Below are positions 32,898 through 41,856 of a stretch of 64,000 nt of DNA, in pieces. The translations under genes were made by a program, and so were the position numbers. Origin of the DNA: QQWI01 sp964522015. Its GTDB lineage: Bacteria > Bacillota > Clostridia > Peptostreptococcales > Acidaminobacteraceae. Where the stretch lies: assembly GCA_964522015.1 (NCBI GenBank), contig CAZFST010000026.1, positions 8,748 to 72,747 of the forward strand, given 5' to 3'. The first letter of the stretch is position 1; each line of letters begins with the position of its first letter. The notes under the pieces were generated by a model. That model was not told the DNA's origin, searched no databases, and saw nothing but the letters and a program-made list of their open reading frames with translations.

Positions 32898-34421
32898 ATG
32901 GCGAAAACTGCCTTTATACTGGCTGGAACAGGTTCTAATGTGGGTAAAACCACAGTGACCACAGCCATACTACATGCTTTTACCCAAGAGGGATTGACAG
33001 TTCAAGCTTTTAAATGTGGGCCAGACTATCTGGACCCAACCTTTCATAGTTTTGTCACAGGGGTCCCAAGCATCAACCTAGACCTACACTTGATGTCTGA
33101 GGCGGCTGTTAAAGCATCTTTTGCCCGCCATAGCCAAGCTGCAGACCTTGTGGTGATAGAAGGGGTGATGGGGCTTTACGATGGCTGGGATCACAGCTTT
33201 GACAATGGCAGCGCGGCTCATATGGGCCGTGTTCTTGGCGTTCCCGTTGTTCTAATTGTAGACGGCAGTGGTGTCTCTACTTCCGTTGCCGCCATGGTAA
33301 AGGGCTATCAACTGCTAGATCCCCGCATGGCACTGGCTGGTGTGATTATCAATCAGGTCAGCTCTCAAATGCACTGCAATCTGTTGGCAGATGCCATTAA
33401 ACAGTATACGGGTTTACCGGTACTTGGGTATGTGCCTAAACAGATAAATTTTTCATTGGAAAGTCGGCACCTGGGGTTAAAGCCTGCAGCTGAAGTGGCT
33501 GATCTAAAAGAACAACTGGATAGACTGAGCCAGGCAGTTACAAAAACCTTGGATTTTGAGGCCCTTCGCAATTTAAAAGTGGATTTGACAGGGCTATCTG
33601 AGGGCCTTCAAGATGGCTCTTCAGATAAATGCTCAGATGGACCCTCAGATGGACCCTCAGATGGACCCTCAGATAAACCTTCTGCCTCGGCATCAAGCGA
33701 AAGTGATTACCCCCCCTATCGGGTGGCCTATGCCCTAGATGAGGCCTTTTACTTTTACTATCAGGACAATTTGAGTCTAATGAAGGCTTGCGGCATGGAA
33801 TTAGTACCCTTTTCACCCATTCACGACAAAGAATTGCCCCCTGGTACTGAGGCCTTATATCTTGGTGGTGGCTACCCAGAACTCCACGCTAAAGCACTCA
33901 GTGAAAATCTGCCCATGCGCTTAGCAATCCTTGGGGCAAGCCGTTCAGGGATGCCGATTTACGCAGAGTGCGGGGGCATGATGTATCTATGCAATAGCAT
34001 GGAAAATATGGGGTCTGATGAGGGTTCTCCTTCAGCCATTTTTGAGATGGTTGGGGCCCTGAAAGGGAAAGCCCAGATGACAGACCGATTACAGCGCTTT
34101 GGCTATGTTGAGATAGAACTCAAGGAACCCTGTCTTTTAGGGAACCCACAGGCCGTAAAAAACCTGGAATCCACGGAACCGCTGGAACAACCGAAAACCC
34201 TCAAAGGCCACGAATTTCACCGATCAACTGTAGAGTGGCAGCCAGACCAGCCTCTAATTTACAGAGTCAAAAAAGGCTATGGGAGCCAACTGGAATGGAC
34301 CTGTGGCGCTAAAAATGACAATACCCTTGGGGCATACGCCCATATCCACTTTGGCAATCAACCTGAAGTACTTAAGGCCTGGATTGACATCATTAAAACT
34401 AGGAGAAATTCAAATGGCTAA
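32898..34421 (+). CDS. cbiA: Cobyrinate a,c-diamide synthase
   Basis: A 507-residue ATP- and glutamine-dependent amidase that amidates the a and c carboxylates of cobyrinate. The synthetase part has GTGSNVGKTTVTTAILHAF, KCGPDYLDPTFH and VIEGVMGLYDGW. The glutaminase part has LYLGGGYPELHAKAL and the nucleophile Cys in YAECGGMMYL, with HEFHRS near the end. Between the halves (about 235-265) is an unusual Ser-Asp-Gly-Pro repeat encoded by 12-bp tandem repeats. It overlaps the next gene by 8 bp. Confidence 0.95.
   Translation: MAKTAFILAGTGSNVGKTTVTTAILHAFTQEGLTVQAFKCGPDYLDPTFHSFVTGVPSINLDLHLMSEAAVKASFARHSQAADLVVIEGVMGLYDGWDHSFDNGSAAHMGRVLGVPVVLIVDGSGVSTSVAAMVKGYQLLDPRMALAGVIINQVSSQMHCNLLADAIKQYTGLPVLGYVPKQINFSLESRHLGLKPAAEVADLKEQLDRLSQAVTKTLDFEALRNLKVDLTGLSEGLQDGSSDKCSDGPSDGPSDGPSDKPSASASSESDYPPYRVAYALDEAFYFYYQDNLSLMKACGMELVPFSPIHDKELPPGTEALYLGGGYPELHAKALSENLPMRLAILGASRSGMPIYAECGGMMYLCNSMENMGSDEGSPSAIFEMVGALKGKAQMTDRLQRFGYVEIELKEPCLLGNPQAVKNLESTEPLEQPKTLKGHEFHRSTVEWQPDQPLIYRVKKGYGSQLEWTCGAKNDNTLGAYAHIHFGNQPEVLKAWIDIIKTRRNSNG
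33620..33679 (+). repeat. 12-bp minisatellite inside cbiA
   Basis: CTCAGATGGACC is repeated exactly at 33632, 33644 and 33656, with variant units TTCAGATAAATG at 33620 and CTCAGATAAACC at 33668. It encodes (S-D-G-P)n in the linker between the synthetase and glutaminase domains. The unit keeps the reading frame at any copy number. Confidence 0.93.
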
Positions 34422-35940
34422 ATCGATCATGGTTCAAGGTACCGCTTCAAGTGTCGGCAAAAGCATTGTTACTGCAGGCATTTGCCGTCTTTTAAAGCAG
34501 GATGGCTTCTCAGTGGCCCCTTTCAAATCTCAAAATATGGCCCTCAATTCTTATATTACGGCAAAGGGCCACGAAATGGGCAGGGCCCAAGTGGTTCAGG
34601 CAGAAGCCGCTGGTATTGAGCCCGATGTTTTAATGAACCCAATTTTACTGAAACCCTCAACGGACCAAAAGGCTCAAGTCATTCTAAATGGCAAGGTCTA
34701 TGGCAATATGTCCGCAGCGGATTATCATACCCATAAGCCAAAACTCCGAGAAATGGTGAAGGAAACCTATGACACCCTCGCAGCCACCGTGGACTACGTT
34801 GTGATAGAAGGTGCTGGATCCCCGGCTGAAATCAACCTTAGGGAAGGTGACTTAGTCAATATGGGCATGGCCGAATTATCCAATTCCCCTGTAGTGTTAG
34901 TAGGCGATATCGACCGAGGTGGGGTTTTTGCTTCACTTTATGGGACTGTGATGCTCCTTGCCCCAGAAGAACGGGCCCGAATTATTGGCCTTGTGATCAA
35001 TAAATTTAGAGGCGACGTGAAAATTTTGGAGCCGGGTCTTAAAATGATAGAAGACTTGGTGGGCATTCCGGTTTTAGGGGTCTTGCCTTATACGGATTTA
35101 CAAATTGAAGATGAAGACAGCTTGGCAGAACGGTTTAGAAATCGGGCCCAAGAGAAAAGGGACCTGTTGGTGGAAGTCTTGTACCTACCCCACGTGTCTA
35201 ACTTTACGGACTTTAATATTTTTGAAACCCAAGAAGATGTGACCCTGCGCTATGTTATGCGTGGGCAGGCCATTGGTGACCCGGACATGCTCATTATTCC
35301 CGGTTCTAAAAACACCATTGAAGATTTACTCTACCTTCACCGCACGGGACTTTCGGAGCAAATTTTACGCCTAGCTAGAAAAGGAACCACCATTGTGGGT
35401 ATTTGCGGCGGTTACCAAATGCTTGGCAACTTGATTAGCGACCCCCATAAGACTGAAACTTGGGTTGGGGAGATCAACGGCCTAGGGCTCTTGGCTGTAA
35501 ATACGATTTTTGAAACTGAAAAGACAACCACCCAGGTCACCGGGGAGATTTTATCCCATGGGGGTCAAATGGCGAAGCTTTCTGGGCTTGATGTGACAGG
35601 CTACGAAATCCATATGGGTCAAACAACCTTAGACCAAGGGGTGCAGCCATTTTTACGGTTGACCAGTGAACTGGGGAAGACCTGTGACCGACTGGACGGC
35701 GCCATTAACGAAGAGGGAAATGTCTTTGGCACTTATGTTCATGGAATATTTGACGATATAGCTTTTGTGCGCGCACTACTCAATCAGTTACGGGAACAAA
35801 AGGGTCTTGCTCATCTTGATTCTCAAGTGGACAGTTTCCAAGCCTTTAAAGAGTTGCAGTACGACAAGTTGGCAGATATGCTCAGAGCCAATATGGACTG
35901 GCCTCGCTTAAAAGCTCTGGCTGAGGCCTTTGAAGCATGA
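34414..35940 (+). CDS. cbiP: Cobyric acid synthase
   Basis: A 508-residue glutamine amidotransferase that amidates positions b, d, e and g of adenosyl-cobyrinate diamide (CbiP/CobQ). It shows MVQGTASSVGKSIVTAGICRLL, FKSQNMALNSYIT, MGRAQVVQAEAAG, VIEGAGSPAEINLR and GDIDRGGVFASL. The glutaminase nucleophile is Cys in VGICGGYQMLG, with GYEIHMG and VFGTYVHGIFD near the end. ATG 34414 overlaps the end of cbiA and has AGGAGA upstream; the open frame extends further up but without a ribosome binding site. It overlaps cbiB by 4 bp. Confidence 0.95.
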   Translation: MAKSIMVQGTASSVGKSIVTAGICRLLKQDGFSVAPFKSQNMALNSYITAKGHEMGRAQVVQAEAAGIEPDVLMNPILLKPSTDQKAQVILNGKVYGNMSAADYHTHKPKLREMVKETYDTLAATVDYVVIEGAGSPAEINLREGDLVNMGMAELSNSPVVLVGDIDRGGVFASLYGTVMLLAPEERARIIGLVINKFRGDVKILEPGLKMIEDLVGIPVLGVLPYTDLQIEDEDSLAERFRNRAQEKRDLLVEVLYLPHVSNFTDFNIFETQEDVTLRYVMRGQAIGDPDMLIIPGSKNTIEDLLYLHRTGLSEQILRLARKGTTIVGICGGYQMLGNLISDPHKTETWVGEINGLGLLAVNTIFETEKTTTQVTGEILSHGGQMAKLSGLDVTGYEIHMGQTTLDQGVQPFLRLTSELGKTCDRLDGAINEEGNVFGTYVHGIFDDIAFVRALLNQLREQKGLAHLDSQVDSFQAFKELQYDKLADMLRANMDWPRLKALAEAFEA

Positions 35941-36890
35941 TGTGGGCCATTATTTTAGCGGTTTTATTGGACGCCCGAATGGGAGACCCAGTTTACAGCT
36001 GGCATCCCGTGAGGTTGATTGGCCTTTGGATTACAAGACTTGAAAAAGACCTCTACAAAGAAACCGCCGACAACACTTACAAATTCACATCAGGTACCAT
36101 CCTCGTGTGGGGTGTTCTCCTGACAGTGGGGGTTCTCTATGGCGCAGCTACCATTTTCAGCAACACTTATTTTCCAAAAGGTGCGTTTTTGATTCAGGCC
36201 ATATTGGCATCGCAGCTACTGGCAACCCGTTGTTTGTGGGATGAGGGCCGACGGATTTTGATCGTCATTCAGACCGGGGACCTGGCCATTGCACAAAAGG
36301 AAATCGGCTATTTAGTCAGCCGCGACACGGCTAAACTCAGCTTTAACGACATCAAAAAAGCGGCAGTAGAAACCATGACCGAAAATCTCACAGACGGCAT
36401 CATCGCCCCACTTTTTTACTTTGGTTTATTTGGCCTACCGGGCCTTGCAATTTACAAGGCCATCAACACCATGGACAGCATGATTGGCTACAAAAATCAG
36501 CGGTATTTGTATTTTGGCCGCTTTGCAGCAAGGCTTGATGATGTGGTCAATTTTATCCCAGCGAGAATTGCTGTGGTTCTCGTTTTAGTGGTGGCAATGT
36601 TCAAGGGCCATGACGCAGCCAGTGGCTGGCGCTGTTTTTTACAGCACCGTCGCTTTCACGCCAGTCCAAACTCTGGCTGTACCGAGGCTGCCATGGCAGG
36701 TGTATTAGGGATTCAACTGTCGGGGCCAACGGTCTATTTTGGTGAAGTGCTTGACAGACCCTGGATTGGTTTTAAACCTGGGGATATCGGTGAAAACCAC
36801 TTAGAAAGTGTCCTTGGTTATGTGGTAGCTGTTGGCATTTTAGGATTGCCCCTGGCATTGGGTTTAAATGCACTGATTGGGCTACTTTAA
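35937..36890 (+). CDS. cbiB: Adenosylcobinamide-phosphate synthase
   Basis: A 317-residue integral membrane enzyme that attaches aminopropanol (phosphate) to cobyric acid. It starts ILAVLLDARMGDPVYSWHPVRLIG, the CbiB signature, and contains SRDTAKL, AAVETMTENLTDGIIAPLFYF and NTMDSMIGYKN. Near the end are SPNSGCTEAAMAGVLGIQL and GDIGENHLE. Several hydrophobic helices fit the family. Translationally coupled to cbiP through ATGA. Confidence 0.95.
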   Translation: MMWAIILAVLLDARMGDPVYSWHPVRLIGLWITRLEKDLYKETADNTYKFTSGTILVWGVLLTVGVLYGAATIFSNTYFPKGAFLIQAILASQLLATRCLWDEGRRILIVIQTGDLAIAQKEIGYLVSRDTAKLSFNDIKKAAVETMTENLTDGIIAPLFYFGLFGLPGLAIYKAINTMDSMIGYKNQRYLYFGRFAARLDDVVNFIPARIAVVLVLVVAMFKGHDAASGWRCFLQHRRFHASPNSGCTEAAMAGVLGIQLSGPTVYFGEVLDRPWIGFKPGDIGENHLESVLGYVVAVGILGLPLALGLNALIGLL

Positions 36891-36906
36891 ATTTAGGGGA
36901 ATCAAA

Positions 36907-37980
36907 ATGGAAAAATATCAACATGGCGGTGACGTTTATAGTGCTGTAGAGCGGTTTGGTGTACCACTTGAACAAATTTGCGACTTTAGCGCCAATATCA
37001 ATCCGCTGGTGACCGTACCGTGGTTAAAAGCAAAATTAACTCCCTTTTGGGAACAGGTGTTACACTATCCAGACCCCCAGTACCGTGAGCTTTATAAGGG
37101 TATTGCAATATATCACGGCATCGGCCTGGACCAGATTGTACTTGGCAATGGTGCAACGGCTTTGATTTACCAATTGGTTGAAACTCTGAAACCCCTAAAG
37201 GCAAGGGTCAGTGCACCAACTTTTGCTGAATACGAAAAAGCTCTGAGACACGTTGGGGCCCAGGTTACCTATATGCCGGCATCGGCCAATGACCTTAGTA
37301 TAGACCCACAAAAATTATTCGGGAATCTTAATGGGGAGACCATGATATTTCTGTGTAACCCTAATAATCCAACTGGAAATTTGGTGCCCCTGCAGGACCT
37401 TGTAACAGCCCTTGAAATCCTGGATCCTAAGGTGACGGTGGTGGTTGATGAGGCTTTTATCGACTTTACGCCCCTTGGGGAGGCCCAAAGTTTGACCCGA
37501 TATTTAGAACGGTTTTCAAATCTTGTGATTCTCCGGTCGGCTACAAAGTTCTATGGCATGCCTGGGCTGCGCCTTGGGTATTTGCTCTGTGGTAATTCTG
37601 AATTAGCAAAGACGTTACAGCTTGCGCAACCGATTTGGCAAATCAATGTGATGGCAGCAGGTCTTGTGCAATCGGGACTTTTGGACCTTGAGTTTCAGGA
37701 GGCCACCCGCCTTTATGTGGCTAAGGAACGGGAATTTGTCACAGACGCATTAAGTCAATTGGGATTTAAGGTTTATCCTTCCCTGGTTAATTATGTATTA
37801 GTGGTGCCGCCTTATGGTTTGGATGTTCAAGGGGCTTTAGCGCCAGTATATGCTATGGCTCGGTCCTGTGATAATTATGTGGGCTTACCAGAGGGGTTAT
37901 GGCGCTTGGCTATTAAATCCCATGCTGATAACCTAAAGATGATTGATGCTTTTCAATCGGTGCTTAACCAAACCAAATGA
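36907..37980 (+). CDS. cobD: Threonine-phosphate decarboxylase (CobD-like class I/II aminotransferase)
   Basis: A 357-residue PLP enzyme with HGGDVYSAVERFG and FSANINPL at the N-terminus, FLCNPNNPTGN, VVDEAFIDFTP and the PLP Lys in LRSATKFYGMPGLRLGY. It is related to histidinol-phosphate aminotransferase. In a cobalamin operon directly after cbiB it is best read as CobD, which makes (R)-1-amino-2-propanol phosphate for CbiB. ATG 36907 follows AGGGGAA; a TTG 30 bp upstream is less likely. Last gene of the operon. Confidence 0.9.
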   Translation: MEKYQHGGDVYSAVERFGVPLEQICDFSANINPLVTVPWLKAKLTPFWEQVLHYPDPQYRELYKGIAIYHGIGLDQIVLGNGATALIYQLVETLKPLKARVSAPTFAEYEKALRHVGAQVTYMPASANDLSIDPQKLFGNLNGETMIFLCNPNNPTGNLVPLQDLVTALEILDPKVTVVVDEAFIDFTPLGEAQSLTRYLERFSNLVILRSATKFYGMPGLRLGYLLCGNSELAKTLQLAQPIWQINVMAAGLVQSGLLDLEFQEATRLYVAKEREFVTDALSQLGFKVYPSLVNYVLVVPPYGLDVQGALAPVYAMARSCDNYVGLPEGLWRLAIKSHADNLKMIDAFQSVLNQTK

Positions 37981-38006
37981 TATGAAAATGATAAATTATG
38001 GTGAAA

Positions 38007-38027
38007 AACCATTGAATATCAATGGTT
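38007..38027 (+). terminator. Hairpin at the end of the cobalamin operon
   Basis: AACCATTGA (38007-38015) pairs perfectly with TCAATGGTT (38019-38027) around a 3-nt loop. The T run after it is poor (ATTCTGCTATTGTTT), so termination may be partial. Confidence 0.5.
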
Positions 38028-38134
38028 ATTCTGCTATTGTTTAAATACAACAGAGTTTTCAGTTTGAAATACATTAAAACGGGTAAAACAATAAGCATAA
38101 TTGGTTATATAGAAAATCACAGGAGGACGAGTTT

Positions 38135-38596
38135 GTGAAGGCTGAGTATATCAATCCCTTTATTAAGGCGAGCACAGAGGTTTTAAAACTGATCGCGAAT
38201 TTGGATTTTAAAACAGGTGCACCTTATCTGAAGTCCAGTCCTTTTGGCGCTGACAATTTAATTATTCTTGTCGGTATTACAGGGGAAATCCGCGGACAAG
38301 CTGTGATTTCAATGAGCGAAGAAATGGCTAAAAAAGTTGCTTCAAGTATGATGATGGGCATGCCTGTTGACGAAATAGATGAAATGGCAAAAAGTGCTCT
38401 GTCAGAACTAGGCAATATGATTATGGGAAATACGGCAACCCTTCTTTTTAATGCTGGTGTTAATATTGATATTACGCCGCCAACATTAATGATGGGGCAA
38501 AAAATGCAAATCTCTTCAGCTGGTATGAAGACAATTGGGGTTCCGTTGATGTGTGAGATTGGCGAAATTACAGTTGATATTTCTGTAAAAGAGTAA
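38135..38596 (+). CDS. cheX: Stand-alone CheX-type CheY-phosphate phosphatase
   Basis: A 153-residue CheX protein. The start YINPFIKASTEVLKLI is typical, and the catalytic signature ELGN (Glu, Asn) lies in SALSELGNMIMGNTATLL. CheX dephosphorylates CheY-P and ends chemotactic signals. The start is GTG with AGGAGG 8 bp upstream. It is a single-gene unit between a hairpin and a terminator. A second CheX-like domain is fused to the kinase at 7216-10026. Confidence 0.93.
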   Translation: MKAEYINPFIKASTEVLKLIANLDFKTGAPYLKSSPFGADNLIILVGITGEIRGQAVISMSEEMAKKVASSMMMGMPVDEIDEMAKSALSELGNMIMGNTATLLFNAGVNIDITPPTLMMGQKMQISSAGMKTIGVPLMCEIGEITVDISVKE

Positions 38597-38651
38597 GACG
38601 CCCATCTTATATCGTCATAAATGGTACATATATCAATATCTGATTGCGATT

Positions 38652-38678
38652 AGAAGGCCAACGAGGCCTTCTTTATTT
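38652..38678 (+). terminator. Terminator of cheX
   Basis: AGAAGGCC (38652-38659) pairs with GGCCTTCT (38665-38672) around AACGA, followed by TTATTTT. Confidence 0.85.
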
Positions 38679-38722
38679 TAAAGAGATTGATTAGTACCTT
38701 ATTTACAAAATGGAGGTTTTAA

Positions 38723-39190
38723 ATGGTTAACATCGTACTTTACCAACCTGAGATCCCCCCCAATACTGGTAACATTGCTCGGACATGTGCGCTTACAGGT
38801 ACAAAGCTACACTTGATCAAACCCCTTGGCTTTTCAATTGAAGATAAACAACTTAAGCGTGCTGGTCTAGATTACTGGGAGCTCTTGAACCTTGAAATCC
38901 ACGAAAGCCTTGAAGATTTCATGTCTAAATATGGTGATCAGGTTCTGTTCTTTGCAACTACCAAAGCTACACAATTCTATTCTGAGGTGGCATACCCTAA
39001 GGATTGTTTCATTTTGTTTGGTAAAGAAACTGCGGGATTGCCCCCTGAAATTCACGAGAAATACCCACGGTTTCGCATCAAGCTACCCATGCTTGTGGAT
39101 CCTCTTGTGCGGTCTCTCAATCTAAGTAATGCAGTAAATATCATTCTTTACGAAGCATTAAGGCAACAAGGCTTCCCTTTTTTGGCGTAG
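38723..39190 (+). CDS. trmL: tRNA (cytidine/uridine-34 2'-O)-methyltransferase
   Basis: A 155-residue SPOUT methyltransferase of the TrmL/CspR type, which methylates the wobble base of tRNA-Leu. It has IVLYQPEIPPNTGNIARTCALTG, KPLGF, LKRAGLDYW, LFGKETAGLP and the C-terminal knot motif RSLNLSNAVNIILYEALRQ. Normal length. GGAGGT precedes ATG 38723. Confidence 0.95.
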   Translation: MVNIVLYQPEIPPNTGNIARTCALTGTKLHLIKPLGFSIEDKQLKRAGLDYWELLNLEIHESLEDFMSKYGDQVLFFATTKATQFYSEVAYPKDCFILFGKETAGLPPEIHEKYPRFRIKLPMLVDPLVRSLNLSNAVNIILYEALRQQGFPFLA

Positions 39191-39278
39191 GTTTTGAACG
39201 CTAAAATTATAATTAAGAAAGTGAATGGCATAAATCGGGTACGTCAAACCGAGTCGATAATTGAGTTAGAGGTGATAC

Positions 39279-40145
39279 ATGGCAATTAGAATTATAACCG
39301 ATAGCGTTGCAGATATACCCTTAGCGATGGCACAGAAATATGACATTATTGTCCTGCCTCTGACCGTTAACTTTGAAACGGTTTCTTATCGTGATGGTAT
39401 CGATTTAACACAAGTGGAATTTTTTACTCACTTGAAGCAGGCGCAAAAGCTGCCAACTACATCTCAAGTGCCACCTGGTGTTTTTCACGAAGTATTTGAA
39501 AAACTAATCAATAGTGGTGATCAGATTATCGGTGTCTTTATGTCTGGAAAACTCAGCGGAACTTACCAAAGTGCACAAATTGCAAAAGAAATGCTCGGTC
39601 GAGGAGACATTACTTTGTTGGATTCGCAGATGATTTCCTTTGGAACCGGTCAGGTGGTTGTGACCTTGGCACAGCTAGCGAAGCAAGGGTTCCCATATAA
39701 TGCATTAGTTCAAAAGACTCGTTGGATGATTGAAAAATCAACATGTCTTTTTATTGTTGATACCCTGGATTATCTCACAAAAGGCGGCAGACTAAAGCCG
39801 GCTGAGGCGATTATTGGAAATTTGCTTAATATTAAGCCAATTTTAACCATGATTGATGGAGAACTCAAATCCTGCGGCAAAGCCCGAGGTCGCAAAAAAG
39901 CCATTAAAGCGGTACTTACAAAGCTACAAGATTCTAGTATTAATTTGAATGATAAGGTGGTCAGTTTATATCACGCTGTGGATTTTGACTATCTAATGGA
40001 ATTCAAGGTTCAGTTGTTGTCATGTTATCCAGAGATGGAAATTACCTTTTCAGAGGTAGGCTCTGTGGTAGGGACCCATTCGGGTCCAGGCTGCATCGCA
40101 ATTAGTTATATAGACATTCCTAAAAGCACTTTATTCTCTTCATAA
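39279..40145 (+). CDS. DegV family fatty-acid-binding protein
   Basis: A 288-residue DegV protein. It begins IRIITDSVADIPLAMAQKYDI, has the conserved PTTSQVPPGVF and VFMSGKLSGTYQSA, and ends in the lipid-pocket region with GTHSGPGCIAISYI. DegV/FakB-like proteins bind a fatty acid and can present it to FakA kinase; no fakA is in the window, so the role is only suggested by the family. GAGGTG precedes ATG 39279. Confidence 0.93.
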   Translation: MAIRIITDSVADIPLAMAQKYDIIVLPLTVNFETVSYRDGIDLTQVEFFTHLKQAQKLPTTSQVPPGVFHEVFEKLINSGDQIIGVFMSGKLSGTYQSAQIAKEMLGRGDITLLDSQMISFGTGQVVVTLAQLAKQGFPYNALVQKTRWMIEKSTCLFIVDTLDYLTKGGRLKPAEAIIGNLLNIKPILTMIDGELKSCGKARGRKKAIKAVLTKLQDSSINLNDKVVSLYHAVDFDYLMEFKVQLLSCYPEMEITFSEVGSVVGTHSGPGCIAISYIDIPKSTLFSS

Positions 40146-40162
40146 CAGCTTAAACGAGAACT

Positions 40163-40220
40163 TATAAAATCATAAGATTATAAATCATGAAATTAGAATC
40201 ATAAAATCATAAAATTAATC
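40163..40220. repeat. AT-rich short repeats after the DegV gene
   Basis: AATCAT recurs at 40168, 40183, 40197 and 40205 in a strongly AT-rich stretch. The 396-bp gap between the DegV and BMP genes otherwise holds only the promoter and operator described next. Confidence 0.5.
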
Positions 40221-40368
40221 GTTTTGAATTCATAAATTTGGATATATATCAATCGGCATTAGTTCTGCGGTTTTTAAAAAAACGTTTGCCTGCACTTAGA
40301 GAGAGTATACAAAGTTGTAACCTACTGCAAATAGTGCGTTTCGTTGAGCAAATCTGCCTAACTACACG

Positions 40369-40397
40369 TGGACAACATCATTTGTTTCGGTTATAAT
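40369..40397 (+). promoter_or_regulatory. Promoter of the BMP lipoprotein gene
   Basis: -35 TGGACA (40369-40374), 17-bp spacer, perfect -10 TATAAT (40392-40397). A second possible extended -10, TGTTATAAT, lies at 40473-40481 inside an inverted repeat (CTCGAC with GTCGAG), without a -35. Confidence 0.65.
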
Positions 40398-40417
40398 CAC
40401 GTTTGTAGGGTACATTC

Positions 40418-40435
40418 TCAGAAATCGTTTTCTGA
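40418..40435. promoter_or_regulatory. Palindromic operator, cre-like, just downstream of the BMP promoter
   Basis: TCAGAAATCGTTTTCTGA is an 18-bp near-perfect palindrome about 20 bp after the -10. The inner AGAAATCGTTTTCT fits the CcpA operator except at both end positions. Placement suits repression by blocking transcription. Confidence 0.5.
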
Positions 40436-40541
40436 TTTGTGAACTCTCTACATAAGGGTATGACTCGACAGCTGTTATAATAAGAGCTGTGAAGTCGAGG
40501 GTGGTCTTCGATCACGCTTGAAAACAATGAGGAGGAAAAAA

Positions 40542-41636
40542 ATGAAAAAGGTATTCGCTCTATTTTTGGCAGTCATGATGGTTGCAGCACTTGGTGTTGG
40601 TTGTGCAAAGCCTGCAACAACAGAAGCTACAACTGAAGCTGCTACAGAAGCAACAACAGAAGCAGTTACTGAAGCACCAAGCACTGCAGACATCACAATT
40701 GGTTTGGTTACAGATATCGGTGGTATCGACGATAAATCATTTAACCAAGGCACTTGGGAAGGTATCGTTAAGTTTTCAATGGAAAACAAGATGAAAGAAG
40801 AGCAAACTAAATATGTTCAATCTAAAACAGATGCAGATTATGTAACAAATCTTTCTACATTTGCTGACGACGAATTGGACTTAATCATTGCTCCGGGTTT
40901 CTTGTTCTTTGATGCAATGACATCTGTTGCAAAATCATTCCCAGATCAAAAATTCCTTTTGATTGACTCAGTTGTTGAACTTCCAAACGTAGCATCTGCA
41001 GTATTTGCTGAGCACGAGGGTTCTTACCTTGTTGGTGTTGCTGCTGCTCTTAAAGCTAAAGAAGCTGGTAAAGACACAGTTGGTTTCCTTGGCGGTATGG
41101 ATTTCCCACTAATCGGTAAATTTGAAGCTGGTTTTGAGCAAGGCGTTGCTTCAGTAGATCCTGCGATGAAAGTTCTCGTTGAATATGCTGGTGACTTCGG
41201 TAACCCTGCAATTGGTCAAACTTTAGCTGCTAAAATGTACGATGCTGGCGCTTATGTTATCTATCATGCAGCTGGTGGTACAGGTAATGGTATGATCAAA
41301 GAAGCAAAAGATAGAGTTCAAAATGGCCAAGACGTTTGGGCTATCGGCGTTGATAAAGATCAATTTGCTGATGGTATCTACGAAGGCGAAAAATCAGTTA
41401 TCTTGACATCGATGATGAAGCGTGTTGATACAGCTGCTTACACTGTCTCTGAGCAAGTTAACAAAGGCGAATTTAACGGTGGCGTTTTGGTATTCTCATT
41501 GGCTAACGACGGCGTAGGCATTCCTGCTACTAACCCTAACCTTACTGATGAATGGGTAACAAAAATTAACGAAGCTGCTACAGCTGTTAAAGATGGCACT
41601 GTAAAAGTTACAGAAATTCCTAAGCGTTTACAATAA
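40542..41636 (+). CDS. BMP-family substrate-binding lipoprotein (nucleoside type)
   Basis: A 364-residue lipoprotein: signal peptide and lipobox LGVGC, then a Thr-Glu-Ala repeat linker of about 25 residues, then a BMP/PnrA-like domain with IGLVTDIGGIDDKSFNQGTWEG. Other family blocks are PDQKFLLIDSV, GFLGGMDFPLIGKFEAGFEQG and IGVDKDQFADG. These proteins bind purine nucleosides for ABC import. ATG 40542 has GGAGG 6 bp upstream; an in-frame ATG 24 bp earlier lacks one. The ATPase and two permeases follow after a terminator and a separate promoter, so the binding protein can be made in excess. Confidence 0.94.
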   Translation: MKKVFALFLAVMMVAALGVGCAKPATTEATTEAATEATTEAVTEAPSTADITIGLVTDIGGIDDKSFNQGTWEGIVKFSMENKMKEEQTKYVQSKTDADYVTNLSTFADDELDLIIAPGFLFFDAMTSVAKSFPDQKFLLIDSVVELPNVASAVFAEHEGSYLVGVAAALKAKEAGKDTVGFLGGMDFPLIGKFEAGFEQGVASVDPAMKVLVEYAGDFGNPAIGQTLAAKMYDAGAYVIYHAAGGTGNGMIKEAKDRVQNGQDVWAIGVDKDQFADGIYEGEKSVILTSMMKRVDTAAYTVSEQVNKGEFNGGVLVFSLANDGVGIPATNPNLTDEWVTKINEAATAVKDGTVKVTEIPKRLQ

Positions 41637-41645
41637 TAAATAATT

Positions 41646-41675
41646 AAAAGGGTCTCTCGAGACCCTTTTTTTGTT
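41646..41675 (+). terminator. Terminator between the binding-protein gene and the ABC genes
   Basis: AAAAGGGTCT and AGACCCTTTT pair around CTCG, followed by more T residues. Confidence 0.85.
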
Positions 41676-41680
41676 TTTGT

Positions 41681-41709
41681 GTTACATGTATTTTAAATCC
41701 TGTTATAAT
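41681..41709 (+). promoter_or_regulatory. Promoter of the nucleoside ABC genes
   Basis: -35 GTTACA (41681-41686), 17-bp spacer, extended -10 TGTTATAAT (41701-41709). This gives a leader of about 245 nt before the ATPase gene. Confidence 0.6.
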
Positions 41710-41760
41710 GGGTATTAGTTAAAATGGACACTGGCAAGATCATGACTTTCTTAGATTCAA

Positions 41761-41856
41761 AAGACGACCTTGTAAGAAAAGCATAACAATATTGCGTTTC
41801 TGGGAAAACGGTTGCTCTTTTTTTGTAGAATAACACCATATCGTCAAGGTGGTCTT
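41761..41856 (+). promoter_or_regulatory. Long-range inverted repeat in the leader of the ABC ATPase gene
   Basis: AAGACGACCTTG (41761-41772) and CAAGGTGGTCTT (41845-41856) pair at 11 of 12 positions plus a G-T type mismatch. Inside, CGTTT and AAACG around CTGGG form a small hairpin soon followed by CTCTTTTTTT, which looks like an intrinsic terminator. The pairing could compete with that terminator. I do not recognise a known purine riboswitch core. The rest of the 325-bp gap shows nothing else. Confidence 0.4.
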
